From NCBI RefSeq assembly GCF_900105985.1, contig NZ_FNUB01000005.1, positions 992,001 to 1,056,000 on the forward strand: DNA of 64,000 nucleotides, given 5' to 3'. Positions 32,701 through 44,352 of the stretch are shown here, piece after piece. This DNA comes from Tenacibaculum sp. MAR_2010_89. Lineage in GTDB: Bacteria > Bacteroidota > Bacteroidia > Flavobacteriales > Flavobacteriaceae. How positions within the stretch are numbered: the stretch's first letter is position 1; each line of letters starts with the position of its first letter. The translations under genes were made by a program, and so were the position numbers. The notes beneath the pieces were generated by a model, which was given only the letters and a program-made list of their open reading frames with translations, ran no database searches and was not told the DNA's origin.

Positions 32701-35700
32701 CAAGCTTTACTAATGATACCGATAGTCAATTAACAGTACCGAGTACGCCAGTAGTAAGTGTAACAGCAGCAAGCTGTTCAAGTGCAGCGGTAGTAACGGT
32801 AACAAATTATGTAGCAAGCGGTGTAACCTATACCTCTAGTCCAGCAGGTTTAACCGTAGGAGCAGGAGGAGTTGTAAGCGGAGGAGTAGATGGAACTTCT
32901 TATACGATTACTGCTACTAGTACCAGCGCAGGAAGTTGTCCAAGTACAGCCTCTTCAAGCTTTACTAATGATACCGATAGTCAATTAACAGTACCGAGTA
33001 CGCCAGTAGTAAGTGTAACAGCAGCAAGCTGTTCAAGTGCAGCGGTAGTAACGGTAACAAATTATGTAGCAAGTGGTGTAACCTATACCTCTAGTCCAGC
33101 AGGTTTAACCGTAGGAGCAGGAGGAGTTGTAAGCGGAGGAGTAGATGGAACTTCTTATACGATTACAGCTACTAGTACCAGCGCAGGAAGTTGTCCAAGT
33201 ACAGCCTCTTCAAGCTTTACTAATGATACCGATAGTCAATTAACAGTACCGAGTACGCCAGTAGTAAGTGTAACAGCAGCAAGCTGTTCAAGTGCAGCGG
33301 TAGTAACGGTAACAAATTATGTAGCAAGTGGTGTTACGTATACCTCTAGTCCAGCAGGCTTAACCGTAGGAGCAGGAGGAGTTGTAAGCGGAGGAGTAGA
33401 TGGAACTTCTTATACGATTACTGCTACTAGTACCAGCGCAGGAAGTTGTCCAAGTACAGCCTCTTCAAGCTTTACTAATGATACCGATAGTCAATTAACA
33501 GTACCGAGTACGCCAGTAGTAAGTGTAACAGCAGCAAGCTGTTCAAGTGCAGCGGTAGTACGGTAACAAATTATGTAGCAAGCGGTGTAACCTATACCTC
33601 TAGTCCAGCAGGTTTAACCGTAGGAGCAGGAGGAGTTGTAAGCGGAGGAGTAGATGGAACTTCTTATACGATTACTGCTACTAGTACCAGCGCAGGAAGT
33701 TGTCCAAGTACGGCCTCTTCAAGCTTTACTAATGATACCGATAGTCAATTAACAGTACCGAGTACGCCAGTAGTAAGTGTAACAGCAGCAAGCTGTTCAA
33801 GTGCAGCGGTAGTCACGGTAACAAATTATGTAGCAAGCGGTGTAACGTATACCTCTAGTCCAGCAGGCTTAACCGTAGGAGCAGGAGGAGTTGTAAGCGG
33901 AGGAGTAGATGGAACTTCTTATACGATTACAGCTACTAGTACTAGCGCAGGAAGTTGTCCAAGTACGGCCTCTTCAAGCTTTACTAATGATACCGATAGT
34001 CAATTAACAGTACCGAGTACGCCAGTAGTAAGTGTAACAGCAGCAAGCTGTTCAAGTGCAGCGGTAGTAACGGTAACAAATTATGTAGCAAGTGGTGTAA
34101 CCTATACCTCTAGTCCAGCAGGATTAACCGTAGGAGCAGGTGGAGTTGTAAGCGGAGGAGTAGATGGAACTTCTTATACCATTACTGCTACTAGTACCAG
34201 CGCAGGAAGTTGTCCAAGTACGGCCTCTTCAAGCTTTACTAATGATACCGATAGTCAATTAACAGTACCGAGTACACCAGCAGTAAGTGTAACAGCAGCC
34301 AGCTGTTCAAGTGCAGCGGTAGTAACGGTTACAAATTATGTAGCAAGTGGTGTAACCTATACCTCTAGTCCAGCAGGCTTAACCGTAGGAGCAGGAGGAG
34401 TTGTAAGCGGAGGAGTAGATGGAACTTCTTATACCATTACAGCTACTAGTACAAGCGCAGGAAGTTGTCCAAGTACAGCCTCTTCAAGCTTTACTAATGA
34501 TACCGATAGTCAATTAACAGTACCGAGTACGCCAGTAGTAAGTGTAACAGCAGCCAGCTGTTCAAGTGCAGCGGTAGTCACGGTTACAAATTATGTAGCA
34601 AGCGGTGTAACCTATACCTCTAGTCCAGCAGGATTAACCGTTGGAGCAGGAGGAGTTGTAAGCGGAGGAGTAGATGGAACTTCTTATACCATTACAGCTA
34701 CTAGTACCAGCGCAGGAAGTTGTCCAAGTACGGCCTCTTCAAGCTTTACTAATGATACCGATAGTCAATTAACAGTACCGAGTACGCCAGTAGTAAGTGT
34801 AACAGCAGCCAGCTGTTCAAGTGCAGCGGTAGTCACGGTAACAAATTATGTAGCAAGCGGTGTTACCTATACCTCTAGTCCAGTAGGTTTAACCGTAGGA
34901 GCAGGAGGAGTTGTAAGCGGAGGAGTAGATGGAACTTCTTATACCATTACAGCTACTAGTACCAGCGCAGGAAGTTGTCCAAGTACGGCCTCTTCAAGCT
35001 TTACTAATGATACCGATAGTCAATTAACAGTACCGAGTACGCCAGTAGTAAGTGTAACAGCAGCAAGCTGTTCAAGTGCAGCGGTAGTAACGGTAACAAA
35101 TTATGTAGCAAGTGGTGTTACGTATACCTCTAGTCCAGCAGGTTTAACCGTAGGAGCAGGAGGAGTTGTAAGCGGAGGAGTAGATGGAACTTCTTATACG
35201 ATTACTGCTACTAGTACCAGCGCAGGAAGTTGTCCAAGTACAGCCTCTTCAAGCTTTACTAATGATACCGATAGTCAATTAACAGTACCGAGTACGCCAG
35301 TAGTAAGTGTAACAGCAGCAAGCTGTTCAAGTGCAGCGGTAGTAACGGTAACAAATTATGTAGCAAGTGGTGTTACGTATACCTCTAGTCCAGCAGGCTT
35401 AACCGTAGGAGCAGGTGGAGTTGTAAGCGGAGGAGTAGATGGAACTTCTTATACGATTACAGCTACTAGTACCAGCGCAGGAAGTTGTCCAAGTACAGCC
35501 TCTTCAAGCTTTACGAATGATACCGATAGTCAATTAACAGTACCGAGTACGCCAGTAGTAAGTGTAACAGCAGCAAGCTGTTCAAGTGCAGCGGTAGTAA
35601 CGGTAACAAATTATGTAGCAAGTGGTGTTACGTATACCTCTAGTCCAGCAGGCTTAACCGTAGGAGCAGGTGGAGTTGTAAGCGGAGGAGTAGATGGAAC

Positions 35701-38700
35701 TTCTTATACGATTACAGCTACTAGTACCAGCGCAGGAAGTTGTCCAAGTACAGCCTCTTCAAGTTTTACTAATGATACCGATAGTCAGTTAGTAAGTACT
35801 TCGGCTCTGTGCCTAGACACCGATGGTGATGGAATTCTTGATAGTTTAGATGTAGATGATGATAATGATGGAATCCCAGATACAGCAGAAGGAACCGGAG
35901 ATACAGATGGAGATGGAATACCAGATAGTTTAGATTTAGATAGTGATAATGATGGCATATTAGATGTAGATGAAGGCGGAAATGGCGATTTAGATACTAA
36001 TGGCGATGGAGTTATCGATTCAAATGATACAGGCTATGTAGATGCAGATAATGATGGTCAGGCTGATAATTCAGTAGATACTGATGAAGAACCAGATACC
36101 GATGGCGATGGCGTACCAGATTATCAAGATTTAGATAGCGATAATGATGGAATCAATGATGTTATTGAGAATGGAAATGGTGATTTAGACACGAACAATG
36201 ATGGTGTTATCGATTCAAATGATACTGGAGGCTCAGATAGTGATGGTGATGGTATTTCAGATAGTGTAGATTCAGACTCAAGTAATTTCGGAGAAGGAAA
36301 TGGAGGAGAGGGAGATACAGTTGATACCGATGGTGATGGCGTACCAGATTATCAAGATTTAGATAGTGATGATGATGGAATAAACGATATCACTGAAGGC
36401 GGAAATGATGATGAAGATGGAAATGGAGTAGTAGATGGACCAGATAGTGACGGAGATGGAATTTCAGATGAAGTAGATGAAGATGATTCAGGATTTGGAG
36501 ATTCAGGAAATACAGATGTAAATGATACAGATCCAACCGATCCAAATAGTGGAGGAACAGGAGTTGTAACAGATAGTGGAACAGATTCAGACGGTGATGG
36601 AATTTCAGATAGTGTTGATGGCGATGATACTAATTTTGGAGATGCAACTGATACCGATGGCGATGGAATACCAGATAATATAGATGTAGATGATGATAAT
36701 GATGGGATTCCAGATACAGCGGAAGGAGCAGGCGATACAGATGGAGATGGAATACCAGATAGTTTAGATTTAGATAGTGATAATGATGGGATATTAGATG
36801 TAGATGAGGGAGGAAATGGTGATTTAGATACCAATGGCGATGGAGTTATCGATTCAAATGATACAGGCTATGTAGATGCAGATAATGATGGTCAGGCTGA
36901 TAATTCAGTAGATACTGATGAAGAACCAGATACCGATGGCGATGGCGTACCAGATTATCAAGATTTAGATAGTGACAATGACGGAATTAATGATGTTATA
37001 GAGAATGGAAATGGTGATTTAGACACGAACAATGATGGAGTTATCGATTCAAATGATACTGGAGGCTCAGATAGTGATGGCGATGGTATATCAGATAGTG
37101 TAGATTCAGATTCAAGTAATTTCGGAGAAGGAAATGGAGGAGAAGGAGATACAGTTGATACCGATGGCGATGGCGTACCAGATTATCAAGATTTAGATAG
37201 TGATGATGATGGAATTAATGATATTACTGAAGGTGGAAATGATGATATGGATGGAAATGGGGTAGTAGATGGCCCAGACACCGATGGTGATGGTATTTCA
37301 GATGAAGTAGATGAAGATGATTCAGGATTTGGAGATTCAGGAAATACAGATGTAAACGATACAGATCCAACTGATCCAGATAGTGGAGGAACAGGAGTTG
37401 TAACAGATAGTGGAACAGATTCAGACGGTGATGGAATTTCAGATAGTGTTGATGGCGATGATACTAATTTTGGAGATGCAACTGATACCGATGGCGATGG
37501 AATTCCAGATCATCTAGATGTAGATGATGATAATGATGGGATTCCAGATACAGCAGAAGGAACAGGAGATACAGATGGCGATGGAATACCAGATAGTTTA
37601 GATTTAGATAGTGATAATGATGGGATATTAGATGTAGATGAAGGCGGAAATGGTGATTTAGATACCAATGACGATGGAGTTATCGATTCAAATGATACAG
37701 GATATGTAGATGCAGACAATGATGGGCAAGCAGATGATTCAGTAGATACTGATGAAGAACCAGATACCGATGGTGATGGCGTACCAGATTATCAAGATTT
37801 AGATAGTGATAATGATGGAATCAATGATGTTATTGAGAATGGAAATGGTGATTTAGACACGAACAATGATGGTGTTATCGATTCAAATGATACTGGAGGA
37901 TCAGATAGTGATGGTGATGGTATTTCAGATAGTGTAGATTCAGACTCAAGTAATTTCGGAGAAGGAAATGGAGGAGAAGGAGATACAGTTGATACAGATG
38001 GTGATGGAGTTCCAGATTATCAAGATTTAGATAGTGATGATGATGGAATAAACGATATCACTGAAGGCGGAAATGATGATGAAGATGGAAATGGAGTAGT
38101 AGATGGACCAGATAGTGACGGAGATGGAATTTCAGATGAAGTAGATGAAGATGATTCAGGATTTGGAGATTCAGGAAATACAGATGTAAACGATACAGAT
38201 CCAACAGATCCAAATAGTGGAGGAACAGGAGTTGTAACAGATAGTGGAACAGATAGTGATGGCGATGGTATATCAGATAGTGTTGATGGCGATGATACTA
38301 ATTTTGGAGATGTAACTGATACCGATGGCGATGGAATACCAGATCATTTAGATGTAGATGATGATAATGATGGAATACCAGATACAGCAGAAGGAACTGG
38401 TGATACCGATGGCGATGGAATACCAGATAGCTTAGATTTAGATAGTGATAATGATGGAATATTAGATGTAGATGAAGGCGGAAATGGCGATTTAGATACT
38501 AATGGCGATGGAGTTATCGATTCAAATGATACAGGCTATGTAGATGCAGATAATGATGGGCAAGCAGATGATTCAGTAGACACAGATGAAGAACCAGATA
38601 CCGATGGCGATGGCGTACCGGATTATCAAGATTTAGATAGTGATAATGACGGAATTAATGATGTTATTGAGAATGGAAATGGTGATTTAGACACGAACAA

Positions 38701-41119
38701 TGATGGTGTTATCGATTCAAATGATACTGGAGGATCAGATAGTGATGGCGATGGAATTTCAGATAGTGTAGATTCAGACTCAAGTAATTTCGGAGAAGGA
38801 AATGGAGGAGAAGGAGATACAGTTGATACAGATGGAGATGGAGTTCCAGATTACCAAGATTTAGATAGTGATGATGATGGAATTAATGATATTACTGAAG
38901 GTGGAAATGATGATATGGATGGAAATGGAGTAGTAGATGGCCCAGATAGTGATGGTGATGGTATTTCAGATGAAGTAGATGAAGATGATTCAGAATTTGG
39001 AGATTCAGGAAATACAGATGTAAATGATACAGATCCAACAGATCCAAATAGTGGAGGAACAGGAGTTGTAACAGATAGTGGAACAGATTCAGATGGAGAT
39101 GGTATATCAGATAGTGTTGATGGCGATGATACTAATTTTGGAGATGCAACTGATACCGATGGCGATGGAATTCCAGATCATTTAGATGTAGATGATGATA
39201 ATGATGGGATTCCAGATACAGCAGAAGGAACAGGAGATACAGATGGCGATGGAATACCAGATAGTTTAGATTTAGATAGTGATAATGATGGGATATTAGA
39301 TGTAGATGAAGGCGGAAATGGTGATTTAGATACCAATGGGGATGGAGTTATCGATTCAAATGATACAGGATATGTAGATGCAGACAATGATGGTCAGGCA
39401 GATGATTCAGTAGATACTGATGAAGAACCAGATACAGATGGTGATGGCGTGCCAGATTATCAAGATTTAGATAGTGATAATGACGGGATCAATGATGTTA
39501 TAGAGAATGGAAATGGTGATTTAGACACGAACAATGATGGAGTTATCGATTCAAATGATACTGGAGGATCAGATAGTGATGGCGATGGTATTTCAGATAG
39601 TGTAGATTCAGATTCAAGTAATTTCGGAGAAGGAGCTGGAGAAGAAGGAGATACAGTTGATACCGATGGAGATGGCGTACCAGATTACCAAGATTTAGAT
39701 AGTGATGATGATGGAATAAACGATATCACTGAAGGCGGAAATGATGATGAAGATGGAAATGGAGTAGTAGATGGACCAGATAGTGACGGAGATGGAATTT
39801 CAGATGAAGTAGATGAAGATGATTCAGGATTTGGAGATTCAGGAAATACAGATGTAAACGATACAGATCCAACAGATCCAGATAGTGGGGGAACAGGAGT
39901 TGTAACAGATAGTGGAACAGATAGTGATGGCGATGGTATATCAGATAGTGTTGATGGCGATGATACTAATTTTGGAGATGCAACTGATACCGATGGTGAT
40001 GGAATACCAGATCATTTAGATGTAGATGATGATAATGATGGAATTCCAGATACAGCAGAAGGAACAGGAGATACAGATGGCGATGGAATACCAGATAGTT
40101 TAGATTTAGATAGTGATAATGATGGGATATTAGATGTAGATGAAGGCGGAAATGGTGATTTAGATACCAATGGCGATGGAGTTATCGATTCAAATGATAC
40201 AGGATATGTAGATACAGATAATGATGGGCAAGCAGATGATTCAGTTGATACTGATGAAGAACCAGATACCGATGGAGATGGCGTACCAGATTATCAAGAT
40301 TTAGATAGTGATAATGATGGAATCAATGATGTTATTGAGAATGGAAATGGTGATTTAGACACGAACAATGATGGTGTTATCGATTCAAATGATACTGGAG
40401 GATCAGATAGTGATGGTGATGGTATTTCAGATAGTGTAGATTCAGACTCAAGTAATTTTGGAGAAGGAAATGGAGGAGAAGGAGATACAGTTGATACCGA
40501 TGGAGATGGCGTACCAGATTATCAAGATTTAGATAGTGATGATGATGGAATAAACGATATCACTGAAGGCGGAAATGATGATGAAGATGGAAATGGAGTA
40601 GTAGATGGACCAGATAGTGACGGAGATGGAATTTCAGATGAAGTAGATGAAGATGATTCAGGATTTGGAGATTCAGGAAATACAGATGTAAACGATACAG
40701 ATCCAACCGATCCAGATAGTGGGGGAACAGGAGTTTTACCAGATAGTGGAACAGATTCAGACGGTGATGGAATTTCAGATAGTGCAGATTTAAACGATAC
40801 TGCCTTTGGTGATGCAGTTGGTGTTGATGATTGTGTTACGGTTTATAATGAATTTACACCTAATGATGATGGTAGTAATGATACATTAATTATTAACTGT
40901 ATTGAAAATTATCCAAACAATACATTAGAGATATTTAATAGGTGGGGTAATTTAGTGTATAGTAAGCAGCAATATAATAACACCTGGGATGGTACTTCTA
41001 ATGGAAGAGTAAATATTCAAGTAGAAGATAAGTTGCCTTCTGGTACGTATTTCTATGTTCTTGACTTAGGAAATGGAAATAAGGTTAAAAAAGGATGGAT
41101 TTATATTAATAGAGATTAA
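26763..41119 (+). CDS. Giant SprB-like adhesin, T9SS type-B substrate (about 4,786 aa after correcting four 1-base deletions)
   Basis: Signal peptide to about residue 29 (ends TLFSQ), then a choice-of-anchor-L domain (about 30-320, [19 protein letters not shown]), an Ig-like stretch, a short Ca-repeat ([17 protein letters not shown], about 418), a carbohydrate-binding-like beta sandwich (about 440-620), another Ca-repeat and an Ig-like domain (about 690-805). There follow 26 copies of an 85-residue Cys-containing repeat, six copies of a 278-residue acidic DxDxDG block, and a type-B gliding C-terminal sorting domain (last 95 residues, ends KGWIYINRD). As given, the frame stops at 30764; single-base losses near 30757, 31305, 32340 and 33560 shift it, and together they land exactly in the frame that stays open to 41119. 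SprF-like and PorE-like genes follow. Role by analogy with SprB. Confidence 0.85.
29181..35800 (+). repeat. 255-bp tandem repeat array, 26 copies
   Basis: Units start at 29181, 29436, 29691, 29946 and so on to 35552, all 255 bp (85 residues) except four units of 254 bp, each with one base missing (starting 30711, 31220, 32239, 33513). Each encodes [19 protein letters not shown] and ends near [15 protein letters not shown]. The losses fall at short homopolymers or repeated bases: AA to A twice, CC to C, TTT to TT. The unit starting about 30201 also has an extra A near 30441 and a missing A near 30458 that cancel out, locally changing LTVPSTPA to LNSTEYTA. Confidence 0.96.
35807..40810 (+). repeat. 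834-bp higher-order acidic repeat, six copies
   Basis: The phrase encoding [10 protein letters not shown] recurs at 36641, 37475, 38309, 39143 and 39977, an exact 834-bp (278-residue) period with no length change. Each unit contains about 8-10 DxDxDG thrombospondin-3-like motifs plus spacers such as [20 protein letters not shown]. Probably a Ca-stabilised rigid stalk next to the C-terminal domain. Closely related to 6190-8090. Confidence 0.93.
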
Positions 41120-41131
41120 CACTAGTAAATA

Positions 41132-41166
41132 TTCTAAATAGGTTAAATCATTTAGCCTATTTAGAA
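41132..41166 (+). terminator. Hairpin after the second giant adhesin
   Basis: Perfect 11-bp stem TTCTAAATAGG / CCTATTTAGAA with a 13-base loop, 12 bp after the stop, followed by a T-rich stretch. The first adhesin has no equally clear hairpin here. It may separate or attenuate transcription before the SprF-like gene. Confidence 0.6.
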
Positions 41167-41336
41167 TTCAATTTTATTTAACGACAGAATTGAACCATTC
41201 AACGAAAGATATACGAAAACGAACGTTTGATCGATGGTAAAAAATAAATAAGAAGGTAAATTGGTGTAAATACTTGAATTGAAATCAAGAATTATATTTT
41301 AATAAATCGTTAATAAATCTAAAGAAATTAGTAAGG

Positions 41337-42260
41337 ATGAATAATATATTAAAAGTAATCAGCATACTAATATTAATACTAAGTTCATGTATAGTATATG
41401 GACAGCAAGATCCTCAGTATACACAATATATGTTTAATACAATGAGTGTTAATCCGGCATATGTAGGTTCAAAAGGACATACAATGATCAATGTTTTGGC
41501 AAGAACACAATGGGTTGGAATTGATGGAGCGCCAGATACTCAAACATTAAGTTATGATACTCCGTTAGGATATTCAGGAGTTGGATTAGGAATAAATTTG
41601 GTAAATGATGCAATTGGTCCATCTAATGAAACGTATATAGATGCAAATGTTTCTTATACAGTTCGAACAAGTGAAGATGGAAATTTAGCTTTTGGATTAA
41701 AATTAGGAGGGCGTTTTTTTAATGTAGACTGGAGTAAAGGAGTTTTTCGAGATGGAAATGATAGATCATTAAATCAGAATATAAGTAAGTTTTTACCAAC
41801 AATAGGAGCAGGAGTTTATTATTACAAGTCAAATTGGTATTTAGGTTTTGCAGTTCCAAACATTTTGAGAACAGATCATTATGATGATGTGTCAAGTGGA
41901 GGAGTTGTGGCAACAGAAAGAATGCATTATTTTTTAATAGGAGGTTATGTGTTTGATTTAAGCGAAACAATAAAGTTTAAGCCGGCGGTATTAAGTAAAA
42001 TAGTAAGTGGAGCACCATTATCATTAGATGTATCAGCAAACTTTTTATTTAATGATAAATTTAGAGTTGGAGCAGCATGGAGATGGGATGATTCAATTAG
42101 TGCAATGTTAGGGTTTCAAATTAATGAATCATTACAAATAGGTTATGCTTACGATTTAACGACATCTAATTATAGCAATTATAATTCAGGAACTCATGAA
42201 GTAATGCTTCGATATGAGATATTTAAAGAACAAAAGATGAAATCACCAAGATTTTTCTAA
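41337..42260 (+). CDS. PorP/SprF-family T9SS outer-membrane protein (copy 2)
   Basis: 307 aa, almost the same protein as 8546-9469 (three substitutions: I for M at 14, Y for S at 21, A for V in GAAWRW), with matching DNA including the 31 bases before the ATG. Signal peptide, DPQYTQYMFNTMSVNPAYVGS and beta-barrel pattern are all kept. Presumed secretion partner of the upstream 4,786-residue adhesin. Followed after 19 bp by the PorE-like gene. Confidence 0.92.
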   Translation: MNNILKVISILILILSSCIVYGQQDPQYTQYMFNTMSVNPAYVGSKGHTMINVLARTQWVGIDGAPDTQTLSYDTPLGYSGVGLGINLVNDAIGPSNETYIDANVSYTVRTSEDGNLAFGLKLGGRFFNVDWSKGVFRDGNDRSLNQNISKFLPTIGAGVYYYKSNWYLGFAVPNILRTDHYDDVSSGGVVATERMHYFLIGGYVFDLSETIKFKPAVLSKIVSGAPLSLDVSANFLFNDKFRVGAAWRWDDSISAMLGFQINESLQIGYAYDLTTSNYSNYNSGTHEVMLRYEIFKEQKMKSPRFF

Positions 42261-42279
42261 ACAATTAAAATCGAAGGAT

Positions 42280-44229
42280 ATGAAAAAAATAATATTTTTA
42301 TACGTATTGTTATTCGTTACTGTTTTCAGTTTCGGGCAACGAAAATATGCAGCTGATAGGTATTTTAAAGAATACGCTTATAAAAAATCAGCTGAATTAT
42401 ACAAAACTATTTACGACAAAGGTGATGAAACATATTTGGTTATAAGTAGGTTGGCAGACTCCTATTATTTTAATGTTGATTTTGATAAAGCAGAAAAATG
42501 GTATGCCGAGTTAATGAATAAGTTTGAAGTCATAGCTTCTCCAAAGCATGTGTTTAGATATGCTCAAACATTAAAAAGTAATGGTAAAATAAATGAATCT
42601 GATAAATGGCTGTTGAAATTAAAAGAAGTAAAAGGAAATGATAGTAGAGCCATTGCATTAGAGAAAAATAAAGATTATTTTGTTGAATATACAAACAAAG
42701 AAAAAACATTTATAAATATTCACAATGTATCTTCTAACTCTAAATATTCCGATTTTGGAGGATTTATTTATGACAATACTTTATATTTTGCATCAACTAG
42801 GCCTGACGAAGAAAATAAGAAGATTTATCAATGGAATAATCAACCTTATTTAAATATTTATACTTCAAAATTAAAAAGATTAGAAGAAGATAAGGCTTTA
42901 GATGTGGAATTATCTGAGAAGATAACAGCTTTAAGTACAAAATACCATGAATCTAATGCTGTTATAAGTAAAAATGGTAAAACCATGTACTTTACTAGAG
43001 ATAATTATGATGGAGATAAGTTAAAATCTGATAAACAAAGAACTACTCATCTAAAAATTTATAAAGCTGAAAAAATTTATGAAACTTGGGGGAATGTAAA
43101 AGAATTACCATTTAATAGCGATGAATATTCTACAGGACACCCAGCTTTAAGTGCAGATGAAAAAACGCTATATTTTGTATCTGACATGCCAAATGGATAT
43201 GGAGGTACAGATATTTATAAAGTAGCTATAGAGGCTGATGGTAGTTATGGGAAACCAGAAAACTTAGGTGAAACAATTAATACTGAAGGAAGAGAAATGT
43301 TTCCATTTGCAGGAAAAGACAATCGTTTATACTTTGCTTCTAATGGTCATTTAGGTTTAGGTGCATTAGATATATTTGAATCTAAAATAGAGAATAATAC
43401 ATATTCAGATCCAGTTAATTTAGGCGCTCCAGTTAATGGACCTCGTGATGATTTTGCCTTTGTTATTAATGACCAAAGAACTGCTGGTTTTTTTTCTTCT
43501 AATAGAGAAGATGGAAGAGGAGATGATGATATCTATAGTTTTACAATTTATAAATGTAAAGAAGATATTAACGGTATTGTGTCTGATTCTAGAACTGGAG
43601 ATCCAATAGATAAGGTAACAGTACGATTAATAAATGAAAAAGGCGAACCAGTTTCTAAGCAAATAACAAATTTAGATGGAAGTTATTCTTTTGATAAAAT
43701 AGATTGTGAAAAAAACTTTATAGTGGTAGCTTCAAAAGATGATTACAAAGTAACTGAAAAAGAAACAGCAACATTAGATGTAAATAAGAAAGTATTAAAA
43801 ACTGATTTACAATTAGAATCTTTGATAGTAGAAGACCAAATAGTTATTAATCCTATTTATTTTAACTTTAATTTATTCAATATTAGAGAAGATGCTGAGT
43901 ATGAATTAGAAAAAATAGTTACTGTTATGAAGAATCATCCTGATATGATTATTAAAATAGAATCGCATACTGATAGTAGAGGAACTAAAGAATACAATAG
44001 AATTCTTTCAGACAATAGAGCTAAATCTACAAGAGATTATATAATTTCTAGAGGTATTTCTTCAAATAGAATAGAGAGTGCTATTGGATATGGAGAAGAT
44101 CAGTTATTGAATGATTGTAATGATAAGAATCAAAAGAAATGTTCAGAAGAAGAGCATCAACAAAATAGGAGGTCATATTTTTATATTTTAAGTGATACAA
44201 AAAATGTAAAAGCAATAGTTAATAAATAG
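42280..44229 (+). CDS. PorE-like OmpA-family protein (copy 2)
   Basis: 649 aa with the same order as copy 1: signal peptide (ends FSFGQ), TPR-like region, PD40 propeller repeats (TLYFVSDMPNGYGGTDIY), carboxypeptidase-regulatory-like domain (INGIVSDSRTGDPIDKVTV) and OmpA domain (IESHTDSRGTKEYN). It differs at many positions from the first copy and has a 3-residue insertion (EVKGNDSR against RNDSR), unlike the almost unchanged SprF-like neighbours. Probably anchors the adhesin export or attachment complex to peptidoglycan. Confidence 0.88.
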   Translation: MKKIIFLYVLLFVTVFSFGQRKYAADRYFKEYAYKKSAELYKTIYDKGDETYLVISRLADSYYFNVDFDKAEKWYAELMNKFEVIASPKHVFRYAQTLKSNGKINESDKWLLKLKEVKGNDSRAIALEKNKDYFVEYTNKEKTFINIHNVSSNSKYSDFGGFIYDNTLYFASTRPDEENKKIYQWNNQPYLNIYTSKLKRLEEDKALDVELSEKITALSTKYHESNAVISKNGKTMYFTRDNYDGDKLKSDKQRTTHLKIYKAEKIYETWGNVKELPFNSDEYSTGHPALSADEKTLYFVSDMPNGYGGTDIYKVAIEADGSYGKPENLGETINTEGREMFPFAGKDNRLYFASNGHLGLGALDIFESKIENNTYSDPVNLGAPVNGPRDDFAFVINDQRTAGFFSSNREDGRGDDDIYSFTIYKCKEDINGIVSDSRTGDPIDKVTVRLINEKGEPVSKQITNLDGSYSFDKIDCEKNFIVVASKDDYKVTEKETATLDVNKKVLKTDLQLESLIVEDQIVINPIYFNFNLFNIREDAEYELEKIVTVMKNHPDMIIKIESHTDSRGTKEYNRILSDNRAKSTRDYIISRGISSNRIESAIGYGEDQLLNDCNDKNQKKCSEEEHQQNRRSYFYILSDTKNVKAIVNK

Positions 44230-44352
44230 GTTTCCAATAAATGTTTTTTTATTTAAGTAGTTTATAAAATGACAAAAATATGAATAGGTGTTTTTTGTAG
44301 AATTAATTCGGATAGTTTTTAGTACATTGTAACTAGATTTTATACTAGAATT

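Noticed and set aside
36352..39387. Minus-strand Ser/Pro-rich ORFs opposite the acidic repeats
   Set aside because: They are the complement of GAT/GGA-rich coding repeats; no start context or homology.
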